Below are positions 1 to 11,300 of a stretch of DNA of 64,000 nucleotides, piece by piece. The translations under genes and the position numbers were made by a program. The DNA is taken from positions 11,726,711-11,790,710 of the forward strand of contig NC_133910.1 in NCBI RefSeq assembly GCF_964199755.1, in the 5' to 3' direction. Numbering within the stretch: the first letter of the stretch is position 1; each line of letters starts with the position of its first letter. Below the pieces are notes generated by a model that was given only the letters and a program-made list of their open reading frames with translations, was not told the DNA's origin and searched no databases. The stretch is from Larus michahellis. Its lineage: Eukaryota > Chordata > Aves > Charadriiformes > Laridae.

Positions 1-1321
1 CCGGGCTGCCCGGCCGTTTCCAGCAGCCAGCCTGCTTCCGCGGCTACGGGTGAGACCGGCCACCGGCCACCGGGCCCGGGCGAGCGCGGCCCCCGCCCCG
101 CCGAGCCCCCCGGCAGCCCCGCTCCCCTCTGTGCTCTCCTCCCGCAGGCAGCCGGAGCCGCACCCCCGGTACCGGACCACCAACCAGACCTACGGCAGCA
201 GAGCCCCCACGGTGCACGAGGTGCCGGTAGGTGGTGGGGGTGCGGGGTGACGGAGGCACCCCCGGGCTTCGGCCGGGGGTTCGGTAGATGCGTCTCCGAG
301 TTTTGGCCTCTGCGACGCAGAATCACGGAATGGCCTGGGTTGGACGGGACCTTCCAAAGGCCACCCAGTCCCATCCACCCCCTGCCCTGGGCAGGGACAC
401 CTCCCACCAGCCCAGGTTGCTCCAAGCCCCGTCCAACCTGGCCTTGAACCCCTCCAGGGATGGGGCAGCCACAGCTTCTCTGGGCAACCTGGGCCAGGGG
501 CTCGCCGCCCTCACAGCAAACAATTTCTTCCCCATCTAAATCTCCCCTCTTTCAGTGTAAAACCGTTCCCCCTCACTCCCCTCCCTGCTCCAGAGTCCCT
601 CCCCAGCTTTCCTGGAGCCCCTTTAGGGACTGGAAGGGGCTGGAAGGTCTCCCCGGAGCCTTCTCTTCTCCAGGCTGAACCCCCCCAGCTCTCCCAGCCT
701 GTCCTCACAGCAGAGGGGCTCCAGCCCTCCCAGCATCTCCGGGGCCTCCTCTGGCCCCGCTCCAACAGCTCCGTGTCCTTCTGCTGTTGGTGCCCTAGAG
801 CTGGAGGCAGCACTGCAGGGGGGTCTCATGGAGCGGAGCAGAGGGGCAGAATCCCCCCCTCGCCCTGCTGCCCACGCTGCTGGGGATGCAGCCCAGGCCG
901 CAGGGGGTTTCTGGGCTGCCAGTGCACGTTGACGGCTCATGTCCAGCTTCTCCTCCACCAGCACCCCAAGTCTGTCTTGGCAGGGCTGCTCTAAATCCCT
1001 TCATCCCCCTGGCAATGAACTTCCCGAAGCACGTGAAGATGAAGTGCCCTCATCACTGCATGCAAGCTTCTGCACGTGGCAGGTGCTATTGATGTTGACA
1101 TTTAAAACATCTTCTTCCCCCCCCTTTTCTCACAGACTTCGTTCCATGTCACCTCGCACGTGTTTTCAAATACTCTGGCACAGTACGGCATGTACAGAGA
1201 TAACGGGCTGAACACCTCCCTGGAGAAGAGTCACGTCACCGGTCCAGACAACTTCATCACCGCCTATGACCACCTCAACTTCCACCCCAGCTACAACCCA
1301 AGCGGCCCGTCGCACTGTTAG
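1..1321 (+). CDS. PIERCE1: PIERCE1 (piercer of microtubule wall 1, C9orf116), 3' part, three coding segments
   Basis: The coding parts are 1-49, 148-226 and 1136-1321, joined at GT/AG borders (donors at 50 and 227, acceptors ending at 147 and 1135). The gene starts left of the window. The visible 103 residues run in frame from base 3 to a TAG at 1319-1321. I recognise the family from short blocks shared with human PIERCE1: GLPGRF...FRGY in the first segment, YRT.NQ.YGSRAPTVHE.P in the second, and LEKS.VTGPDN.IT with LNFHPSYN in the third. The family protein is a small microtubule inner protein of motile-cilium doublets, linked to outer dynein arm attachment and left-right asymmetry (family knowledge). 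No signal peptide or membrane segment is visible. The second intron (227-1135) holds a CR1 fragment in the opposite orientation. The identification is firm; the N terminus cannot be assessed. Confidence 0.95.
318..1015 (-). mobile_element. CR1 LINE fragment in PIERCE1 intron 2
   Basis: Read on the minus strand, this shows the CR1 3' region. There is a 'ctggagaagagaaggctc' type block (C-terminal reverse-transcriptase coding remnant), then a purine-rich stretch, then 'cccagagaagctgtggctgcc'. It ends in 'gggttggaagggacctt'-like sequence near 320. The 5' truncation near 1015 is typical of the family. It belongs to the same subfamily as the copies at 16,978 and 60,955, sharing the 'gggagggctggagcccctctgctg' region. 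The element is inert and lies wholly inside the intron. Confidence 0.9.
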
Positions 1322-2630
1322 ATCTGCACCAGTAACGATGACAACATGAAGCAAGTTTACTGCTGGCTGCCTAGATAAAAAAAAAAATACAAAAAAACCC
1401 AAAAGCAAGCAAACAGCAGCACTGACCTTATCCAAAATCTGTTGCTAAGCCCCACCTGACAGCGTGACAGGAGGCACTGTGATGCTACACTGTAGTGGCT
1501 AAACGAGGTTAAGGGTATTTCACCGAGAATATCAATAATATTGCTTTTCAAAATGCCTTTTGAGCATACGGGAATGCTGTGGCTGCGAAAGCAAACCTGG
1601 GCAGCACACCTTCCCCTGCCACACTGCTCCACGAGGGCTTTGGGAATAACACCCAGCTCAGTATTTTTGGATATTGCTCACCCAATATTGACTCTGTGAA
1701 GATTTGCAAGGAAAGGGCAATTAGTACCGGCTGATCACTGCCTTCTGTGGCATTAGCGTTGTGTCTGCTGCAAGGTATCTGCAGTACTTAAACGATAGTG
1801 AAAATCTGTGTTGTTATCACTGAGGAGAGCAAAACTGCCTAGACCATCAGGAAAATAATTCATAGGGCACAATAACCAGCAGCAGATGAACACGTGCTTC
1901 ACACTATTAACCATCTAAGTCAGGATTTAATGAGAATTTTTCTCTTGAACACAGGAAAAGAAAATTTTCAGCTTGGTAATGCAAGACTAGCTCTTACAAC
2001 ATGATGAATAGCTACAAAATCAGTGAGTTAAAGGTAGCAGCGCATTTCCAAGAATAACCCTGAACCCAAACTGTTTTATGTATTATTATTTTTTTTAACA
2101 GGACTCCTACTTAGTTAATGTCACAAATTTAGCTTTGGGGGAAAGGAGTTTAAATCTGTGTTATCAAAACCGAGTTCACTAATTTGTTGGGAAAAACACA
2201 TACAGCCACTTTGGTACTAGATGAAAATAACTAATTTACAGGGCGAATGTTATGAGGAATACTATCTTAATTTAGAAAGATTTCATGTGATTAAAGGTCA
2301 GTAAAGAGCTCATACAAACCATTTTACTTAATTTATAGGCAGCATATGCTTAGAAATACTGGAACAATATACATTACATATATATATATTCCTTTAAGCT
2401 TTTCTCTGTCACTAACAATCCTTTAAACTCTTGGCTCATGTACCACATATCATTAAAAGTTAAGATTTTAAAACTGTTCTGTACTATTTAATGAATAACC
2501 AAACTGCACGTTTTCCAGAGGTATTCACTAAGCCTTTGGATTTCTTATAGAAAGCACGTTCATCTTTCTCACCTCTCAAAACGACAATGTTTCAAGAAAT
2601 TATCCAAATAAAGACAACTAAGCAAAAAGA
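1322..2630 (+). other. PIERCE1: Probable PIERCE1 3' untranslated region
   Basis: The sequence after the stop codon is AT-rich and non-coding, with no repeats I recognise. An AATAAA hexamer at 2607-2612 would place the mRNA end near 2625-2635. A second AATAAA at 2870-2875 is an alternative and would make the transcript overlap the opposing one. The extent is inferred from the hexamers only. Confidence 0.5.
2607..2612 (+). terminator. Candidate poly(A) signal for PIERCE1
   Basis: A perfect AATAAA on the plus strand lies 1.29 kb after the PIERCE1 stop and is the first canonical hexamer I see downstream. It lies 35 bp from an AATAAA on the other strand. Confidence 0.45.
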
Positions 2631-5600
2631 AAATGTTTTCTTAACTTTTATTGCAACAACTGTAGTTACGCAGCCAGTGAAACTGCATCATTTAGACAGT
2701 AATGGCCCTAAAAGGAAAACCTTAGCACCTTTGCTTAAAAACTAGTCTTGAAGAGAAACCAGTCTGCCTGTTTAGGGATGAGAAATGCTCCTACCTTACA
2801 GGAACAACAAACTGATAGTATACATTAAAAATGAGTGTACTACTGTTTCAGCTGTTTGCTAAAAAAATGAATAAATTAAAAAAAAATAAGTGTAATACTA
2901 TGTCCAAGTACCACTGCAAATGGTATTCTTCATGTTAGAAATATTCCCTCTTTGCGTCCCTTTTATATAGTCTTATAAACTGACAGGAAGCATGACAATG
3001 ACATATGTAAACATATTTGCAAGGTAGAACTATTCCGTTTATTTAATAATGTCACTAAGCAAAAATCTGATGTCCGAAACTGGGCAGGCCTGTACTTGGG
3101 CTTTTTTTAAACACTCTGACCCCAGCGAAGCTACATGTTCCTGGATCCAGCAGCAAGATTTCACTCGCACCCACCAAACAAGCCCAGTTCTCGCTGCAAA
3201 GCACTTGGTTATCTCAAACAGAACAGCCGGCGAAATTTGCCTTTGCTGTGGTGTGAAGACACACCAATACATCGGAACAAGTAAATATACTAAGCAGAAG
3301 TGGGACTGAAAAGTTAACTTTTTAAATATTTAATGCATGAAAACAAATAAGCAACCCTCTATCATTCACTGCTATTCTTCTATTAGACTCTAGACAGTAC
3401 CTTGAGCTTCTCATAACTTCCCTTTCTTCTCCTGAAAGGAAAAATAACATAAAGCGCTGAATTAATACAAACAGTTCTGACAATTTAACATATATTTTTA
3501 TCCACAGACTTTTCTGCAGGTGGAATAATTTAGGGATAAGACTGCCTCTTCTAAATATAAATTTAGTGGGTTTTGTCACATATTTTCCACCTGTTTTCAT
3601 TCTTCACCTAAAACCACCCACCCCTTTTTTTCCTTGCCTTAATTTCTTCTCTTTTTTGTTTTATTCTTAAACTGAAACCAGTGCCTTTGAACAGTTTTGC
3701 ATGCAGTATACCTCACGTCACCCTCATATAGACTGTATCGTGAGATATGGTGGAGCAAGGTTATCCAATTCGCTTCCCCTGAGATTTGCTGAGAAGGGAG
3801 CAACACGCGAGCTTCAGCTGCAGCCAGCCCCAAGAGACGTGACTCTACACATTGATTTGCTCAAGGTGACACTTCCCATACTTAGGCCAAAGACATATTT
3901 TCCTTCTGTTTTCTTTCCTACATTTCCCTATTTTGTTAGGCTTAAGAAATAGTGACCTGTTTGTTCGGATGCAGAGACCCAATACACTTTTTTTAAAGAA
4001 ATACCTGTACAAATTCAATATATCATCCTCAAGATGATGCATTTTACCATAGAGAATCTACCAGAAAGTCTCTTTCTACTCTATATTTTGAAAGCAAGAT
4101 TTTCACATTTGCAGATAAAATTATGTGAGGCTGTACTATCAAACCAAGACAAACTGCAGTTCTTCAAGGTCTGAAAAATTAAAAAGCATATACATTAACA
4201 AAAGAAATGGCGGCAGAGATGGTGTGCTCCTTCCTTGCATAAAAAGCAGCTACACGTCAAAACACATGTTCCTAAAATAGCAGCAAATAACTCTTTATAA
4301 AAAATTAAAGTAGTCCTTGTGGTCCCCTGAGGATCCTTGAAGATTGCCCTTCCTGAAGCACACAAAAACAGTCACTGTGATAAAAATAAAACAGTATATA
4401 CCTATTTTCAAAGTCCTGAGCGAGCACAGATTTGCCTGAGAACTCTGGTCTCGCAATCAGGATGCTGTAACTTACTGGTAGCCATAATGGAATATACTGA
4501 GTAGTTTTGTTTACCATCCAAATTAGCAAGTTTTGTGCTCTGACTAAAAAAAAAAATAATCTTTGTGCAAAAAAAAAAAAAAGTAACTTCTTTACATGCT
4601 TGAGTAGACTGGAGTTCATGGTTCCATGCACGTACCTACTGCAGTAGATAAAGGATCAAATTAATGCCTCCGGAGGACTGAATTAATGGAAAAAGGAGCT
4701 TGTTCTGGGCATTCACCAGAGCTACGGCTGGAGCACTGAAAAGGGCCAGGAGGGGCATATAGCCTGTGCCTGCTCTATGGTTGGCTGCCTGTTATGATCA
4801 GTATCAAAAAAAGAGAAAATATCCGTAATAAATATCAGGGGAAAAAATGCTTTTAGTACTGCATCTATCAAGATTCAACCTCAGGAGGCTTGTAATGCAA
4901 TCCCAAACTTGGTACCACACGCATGGGACTCTTGCTCATGAATTTGTTCTCATTCAATATAATCTTTCTACTCCTCATCTGTTCATCCTTTAATCTGTAA
5001 TGTATAAAAGTGATTCCTTATTGCTCCAAGACACCAGGCTTGTCTTTTTCCAATGAGTGATGAGAGCTGTACCCAGAATGACGATATGGTCAGCAGTGCC
5101 ATGGACTCTTCTTATGGCTGCGGCGCCAATGCCCAAGATGTTCGTTGACCCATATCCCCTGTGGGTGCTTGCTCCTCCTTGGCAAGTCAGCAATTCCCAC
5201 GAGAGAAACTCTGGAAAAAAATCACTTGCTGAGACCAAATACGACTGTGAGGACTTGGAGGTGGAATAGCCATAGCATATTGGTCCAGAAACACCAAGGG
5301 TGACAGCACCGTGTGAATATCAAACCAGCAGAATTCCTTCCCTCCCTCCCACCTTGAAGACTAGCTGAATCTCCTTGCCTTTTAGAAGAGCCACAGTGCT
5401 GGGTGTCACAACATCCCCCGTGAGCAAGAAAGCACGTTCATCCCATCTCTGCACCATCAAGGGCTCCTAGACTCACTAACACCAGCCTTCCATACCAGGG
5501 CAGAAAGGACGATGAGTTAATCCTGGAGGCTGCAGAAGGCCATTTAGAGATACACTGAGTGCTTTCCAACTGAATCACACATCTCACCTGCTAAACTCTG

Positions 5601-8387
5601 CCTCAAAAACATGGAACCCCTTTTGCTAGCCCTAGTGCTACCAACAGAGAGGGCTGAGCACAAGGGAAAACACCACTTCCTGACCACAAACACCAGGAAA
5701 GAAAACTGCTGTTAAGGTTCTACTAAAACGGCAAGCCCCATTCGCACTTCCCACAATACCCACAACTTTTTTTGCCCATGCACTTTGTAGATTCTCCTTC
5801 TTCATTTTTTTGTTATTAAGAACGACATTCCCCTAAACAGCCGCATCTTTAAAGATCTGGATTCTGTTTCACAGTCACAAGGAAGTCACACGCTATTGTC
5901 ACACAGGAGATTACAGTCTCAGGACAGTGGGTGGCTAAAGACAACAAAAGGCAAGAAGCAAAAGCAGCGGGTGAACCGAGATCCTGTTCCCTGGTAATGC
6001 AAACGCTGTGACTGTCTTCAAGGGAGACATCCTTCGCTCACAAATGTTACCGGCACAAGCTAATTACATCTTCCGACTACAGTCAGGAAGGAAAAAGAAT
6101 AACACAAAGATACTACTCGCTAAAGACGATGACACAAACCATAGGAGGACTCTGGTTTCACGGTCCATGGTCAGAACCCCATTTATTAAACATTATAAAC
6201 TCATCAATGTACACCATTTCCTATATACAAATCAAGTTTATCAATTTAAAAAAGTGCTGCTTGAAATTAGGTTTTATTTAAAGCACAAGGTAATGGGAAT
6301 TGCATCTTAACTGAAAGTGAATCAGTTCACAAGTAGCATTGAGAACACAGACACATCGACAGGGGCACAAGACACCTTTTAAGTCTTAATGATGATTTAC
6401 TGAAAACTTTGAGGAGAAGAAACATTCAGCTTATTTTATACAAACAGTACATAGTGCTTCCATCATCTCTATTAAAATTAAGTATACAGTTTAATCCTTT
6501 TAAAGCAAGGTACTCTGAAAACTTCTATTTTAAAATACCAGCCTATTTACCTATTCCAAACAAAAGGCCCAAATCCTGCAACTGAATCAAGGCAGATAAA
6601 AATATATGCCTGTGTAGACGGGCTGCAGGCACGGGAGCTAAGTAAAAAAAAACACTTTTCCAAGGTATCCTACCACAAAAATGAGATGATCTAGCATATG
6701 GATCTCTTCAACCAACCTACCCAAGGACTATAAAAAGGTGGCCGGATAGAAAGAAATGTCAAGTGACCACTATAAACATGTTTAAAATGTAACTGCACAA
6801 CAGCATAAATACACAAAGGATGTTGTTTATCTCTCTACATGCCACAGTTACTACGCTGTAGTTTGCCAATATTCTGCAAATGTGACCACACCAGGGGACA
6901 CTATGCGATACTGGATCCATTCTTGCCTGCTTTTGCTCCATTTTGCACCATTAAGGCCAGCCTCCAGGAAGACTGCTGAAGTGACTGAGAAACAAAGTGA
7001 CACACTGAGCGGTAGTTTGGCTGAGAGAAGTTCCGTAGAAGACTATATAAAGAGAATAGCGGATCAATTCACAGGGACAAGATGTAAGAACAACCTACTC
7101 AAAGGACTTCACTACACACAAACGAAAAGGAAAGAACCAGCCAACAGCTTAAATCCACGCTTTTTGGATTTTTCAGTGAAACCAGCATGGGGGCACTTTT
7201 TTTTTTTTTTTGGTGATATGAATGTGCTACTTCAATCCCATTTAAAGTTAGTACAAATAAAAAGATAGTAGTGAAAAAACACTTTATTCTGGCTGCTGGA
7301 AACGGAGGCAGAGAAAGCTCTACCAGTATGAAAGAACAGTGCTGAAAATATCCTTGGCGTTTACATTAGGGACTTCCTACAGCAAACCTAGCTTTGTTCT
7401 ATTGCACAAAAATTGTAAATGAAAAGAGAAGTTCACAGAAATGTAACATTTTAGAAACCACTTTTGAAAAAGGAAAGTAAGGGCACTCAAATTCAAGAAA
7501 GTTCATTGAGGAAACCGAAAGCCATTTCTGGGTAACTGCAGGGCAGAGTTAGACTTGAGAATAACGAGGAATTGTTTCAGCCTTGCAGGCCCAACAGTAC
7601 GTAAATCTAGCGAAATCCACAGAAATCACGTCGTCTGTACAGACACCCTCCTTCACTTTTCTCAAACCGCAATTGTGCTTGGAATCATCCGCTAGCAGGA
7701 GGTTTCCGGGATTCAAAAGGTACTTTCAACAGCTGCTGAGATCGCTTCACACAGGATGTGCAGACAGACAGATCCACTTCATTTACCTGAATTTGCATCT
7801 GTATCTTCAAGGATGGATCTCCACACCCACAGCTGCGCTGACTTCGCTGGAGTTTTGCTTATTGAACTCGCCCAACAGTCCTCGGGGTGGGAGAACCGAG
7901 ACCCCAGCACAAACCCACGACATAGGATTGTCCTAAGGCAGCTCGAATGTGAACAGATGTCAGATAATCTGCTTCAAAAGTCTAACACAGTTATCAAATG
8001 CTGTGTTTTCCTAGGATCTCTTAACAGATTGCCAAATATATTCTGTGCACAAACAGGTTTCCTTCTGATATGCCTCATTTAAAGTGTGATTAGCCGGTAT
8101 CTTATCTACAGTAACCACAGCATCCTGTAGTAATGCAAGCCTTAAAAATCATTATAAAAAATATTTCCTTAGAGCACTTTAAATAATTTACAAAATTCTA
8201 CAAAAACTATGTATGTTTATCCATGGTATCCCTGTTAAATAGAAGCATTTTTCACATTAGTGTGTATATGATATACAGGTATCAGTATCTCCCACTGTCT
8301 CTCCTTTCATGTCTCAAGTTTTATCAAGGTAATTACAATGATAGTTATTTTCTAAAAAGATGCTTACTGTAAAAAGAAAAAGTGTAC
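2631..8387 (-). other. Probable PPP1R26 3'UTR and/or downstream DNA, no coding gene seen
   Basis: This is 5.8 kb of AT-rich sequence between the two convergent genes. It has several homopolymer runs (for example A near 4569-4582 and T near 7199-7211). No CR1 or LTR is recognisable. Short open frames, such as 3039-3272 and 4990-5238 on the minus strand, have no family resemblance I can name. Minus-strand AATAAA hexamers at 7283, 6182, 3038 and 2647 suggest alternative 3' ends for PPP1R26. A splice donor-like GTAAGT at the stop codon leaves open that part of this stretch is intron. Confidence 0.45.
2647..2652 (-). terminator. Candidate distal poly(A) signal for PPP1R26
   Basis: TTTATT on the plus strand is AATAAA on the minus strand. 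It would end a 3'UTR of about 5.7 kb from the PPP1R26 stop. Nearer minus-strand AATAAA hexamers also exist at 7283-7288, 6182-6187 and 3038-3043, so the choice among sites is open. Confidence 0.35.
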
Positions 8388-8393
8388 TTACAT
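8388..8393 (-). other. Stop codon of PPP1R26 embedded in a splice-donor-like GTAAGT
   Basis: On the minus strand the last codons read AAT ATG TAA, and the following bases are GTAC. A GTAAGT hexamer therefore overlaps the stop. It matches the donor consensus at +1 to +6, but the exon side (...AAATAT) is poor. It may be chance, a 3'UTR intron, or a route to an alternative C terminus. Confidence 0.3.
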
Positions 8394-11300
8394 ATTTGAA
8401 ACCTTTCTTTTCAAGAGGGAATCTGGGGAGTCCCCTGCAGGTACATCAGTAAATTTTGCACAGGTTTTGTCTAAAACTTCCTGCCCTTGGCCCACTTCAC
8501 AAGCAGTTTCCCTATTCTGCAGGACAGGTATTTTTCCTTCCAAATTGGAGCTGGATACCTGAACTTCTTCCTGCCTGTCACTGTCCTGGCAGATAACTTT
8601 TTCCTTCTTAATGCACATCTGCATACTGTTATCTGTACATGCTCCTCCACTAGTTTTATCCACTGCTACTGCTGTGACATTTAGTTCCTGCAGTGGGCAA
8701 CCTAGACTTGGATCTGGCCTCCTGTCCCACTGGGTATCCTCTCCCTTACTGCATGACTGTGTAGTCTGCTGAGATGTGTCTCTGCTAACGTTATCTGCTT
8801 TTACCACTGCCATACTGTGTTCAGGTAGTGGGGGATCTCTATTTGAATTGGCCCAGCTGCCTTCGTGGACATCTCCTTCCTCGATCCACATCTGTGTGTT
8901 TTCAGCTTTGGATGTTCCTTTGCAAACCTTATCTGCTTTTACTGCTGCCGCGCTCAGCTCCTGCGAGGGGGAACTCGAGCGTGAACCCGACTGGCCTCCT
9001 GAATCATCAGCCTTTCTGCAACCCTCTGTTTCCTCTTTGATATACAAAGGAGCAGCCTCCAGTTTTCCACACGTTTGGGGACTTGACACTTCCACAGCAA
9101 GCTTCTGAGAAGAACTGGATTCTTTTATTGCTGTCGTACACTCCCTGCTGAATTCACCTTTTGGCAAGAGGGCTCCTCTTCCCTGATTAAGTATGTCCAT
9201 ATCCTGGGAAGCCACCTCTGCTCCTAATGCACTGCTCTGGGTGAGCAAACGCTCTGCTTTCTGCCTTTTGTTCAAAAGCATGGATTTCTTCCTGTCCCGA
9301 GCATATTTCAGACCTGCAATAAATTTACTTGAAATTTTTAGGTGAAAGGTGTTCTTTCTTTTAGACCTAGACTTCGCATTCATTACTTTTCGTACTTTAC
9401 AACCTTCATTTTTGCTGGTTTTAGGTGGGAGCATTTTCTGCATGGGCCCTGTATTAGGGACATCCTTTTTACCTGTTGCATTGTCAGATAACTCATCAGC
9501 AGCAATACCTTTAGTCCCTGCCACTCCTTGCTTAGCTTTTGGCTGACCAGTAGTATGAAGATCAACATTTTCTGCAGAGGAAGCAGATTTCCCACTGCCA
9601 TGTAACATTGCACTTTTCCCCTCTGTTCTCTGACAGTTCTTCAACTCATCTGTTTGATGAGATACCTCAGTCTTTTTACCCTGACCCAGCACAGGGTCAA
9701 TCTCATTTTCAACTGGCTGTTGCTTTGCTTTTCCTTTATTAACAGTTTGTTTGGTCACTCTCAATAGGTCCAGAGTTGCATCGTCTTTTTGTACTTCTGA
9801 ATTGCTTGCAGAGTCTTTAGCCTTTTCTGCCAAAAACTTCCTAATTTCTTGTTCGATGCTGTCATCGCTGTCCACTGAACTGCTGTCATCAGCGTCTGAT
9901 GCAGCTGTGAAAGTACATTTTCTATTTTTAGCTACCCGCAGGTTATTCTGGTTTGAAGTTGGTTTAGGTTTATATCCTTTTTTAAGCTGCAAATTAAACT
10001 CTAAGTTCTTCATGGTTTCTGTTTTATCGCCGGTAAGTTTGTCTGGGGGATTTCTGATGGCATTCTCTTTCACAGCTTTTCTAGGTTTTGAGAGGCAGCT
10101 TTTCAGTAGCTCAGGGTTTTTACATTTCCACTCATTTTGTTGGAGGCTACTAAATTCATCTAGCAGCTGAGTTTCTGTCTCACTAAATCTAACTCTCTTC
10201 TTGCACTGAGATTTCTGGTCCTTGGACTTCTTCTTTAATTTTCTTTTAGACCGCAAAAGGTCCTTGATAGCACTATCAAGGTCCTCATCACTATCCAGAG
10301 AACTGCTCTCATCATCCGAACCATCCCTCTCCTGAGTTTGGATGGTATTTTTCATAAGCTTTCTTGCGCTACTCTGAACCTGCGTAAGAGGGTTTATGCA
10401 GTCCAAGGCCATACATCTGCCAACAGATCCAGATAATCCAGAAGACATCAGCTGCGGCTGCCCAGTCTCTTTGCTACTGAGCCTTTGAGCATCACAGAGC
10501 TCTGCAGGGCTGCCCAGGGCACACCCCTCTTGGAGCACAGGAAATTTTGAACAGGTACCTGGCTGGGAAAGTCCTGTCTCCAGCTGTTCCAGTGGTTTTG
10601 ATGCACCTTGTTTCACTATTCTGCCTTCCCTTTTAAGTCTCCTTTTACGACTCAATGACAGCTTCAGAGTTTTGGGAAGAGAAGGCTCAAGGGTACTGGT
10701 GAGGCTGTTTTGATCCGAAGGCAAAGGCATCTGGATTGAGTGTGACAGGCCGGGAGGCTTTGTTCCGAGGCTTTCCGACTGTGCTTTCAGAGCCAAAAAA
10801 GCCCTGATTTCTTGCTCTATGCTATCATCGCTGTCCACAAGGCTGCTGTCGCTTTCACAACGGGAGGATGAGAGAAGCTGGGGAGAAAAGAAGGAGTCTG
10901 CAGCGAGTGATTTGCTGTCACTTCCCATTTGGGATGGCATGATTGTTTTGGAAATATCAAGGATAGCTTCTGCACACATGAGTTCTGCAGATGTGTCTGC
11001 TCTGCAAGAGGCCTGTAGTGTGAGCTCACAAGCAGCAATCTTGTTTTCCGGAGGTGTAAAATGTCTAGCTTTTTTCAGTGGTTTAAACAGCTTGTTTAAT
11101 TCATTGCTGGTGCTTTCTAATTCTGTTGACTTTGAATTAATTTCTTTTCTCTTGTTGCTTATAGGGTTTTTATGGATTTCTGGTGAGGCACTTTTTGTTG
11201 AGCTAATCGTCAGGCTGGCAGAAATGTCCGCCATACCCTTTGTGTCAAATTGTTCCCTCTGCAAAGGGACACAGTCTGTTGCATGACCTGCCTCCTTCCT

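Noticed and set aside
4990..5238. Possible processed pseudogene on the minus strand
   Set aside because: The 82-codon frame looked protein-like at first (Gly/Ile/Ala-rich), but I could not match it to any family and it has no pseudogene hallmarks.
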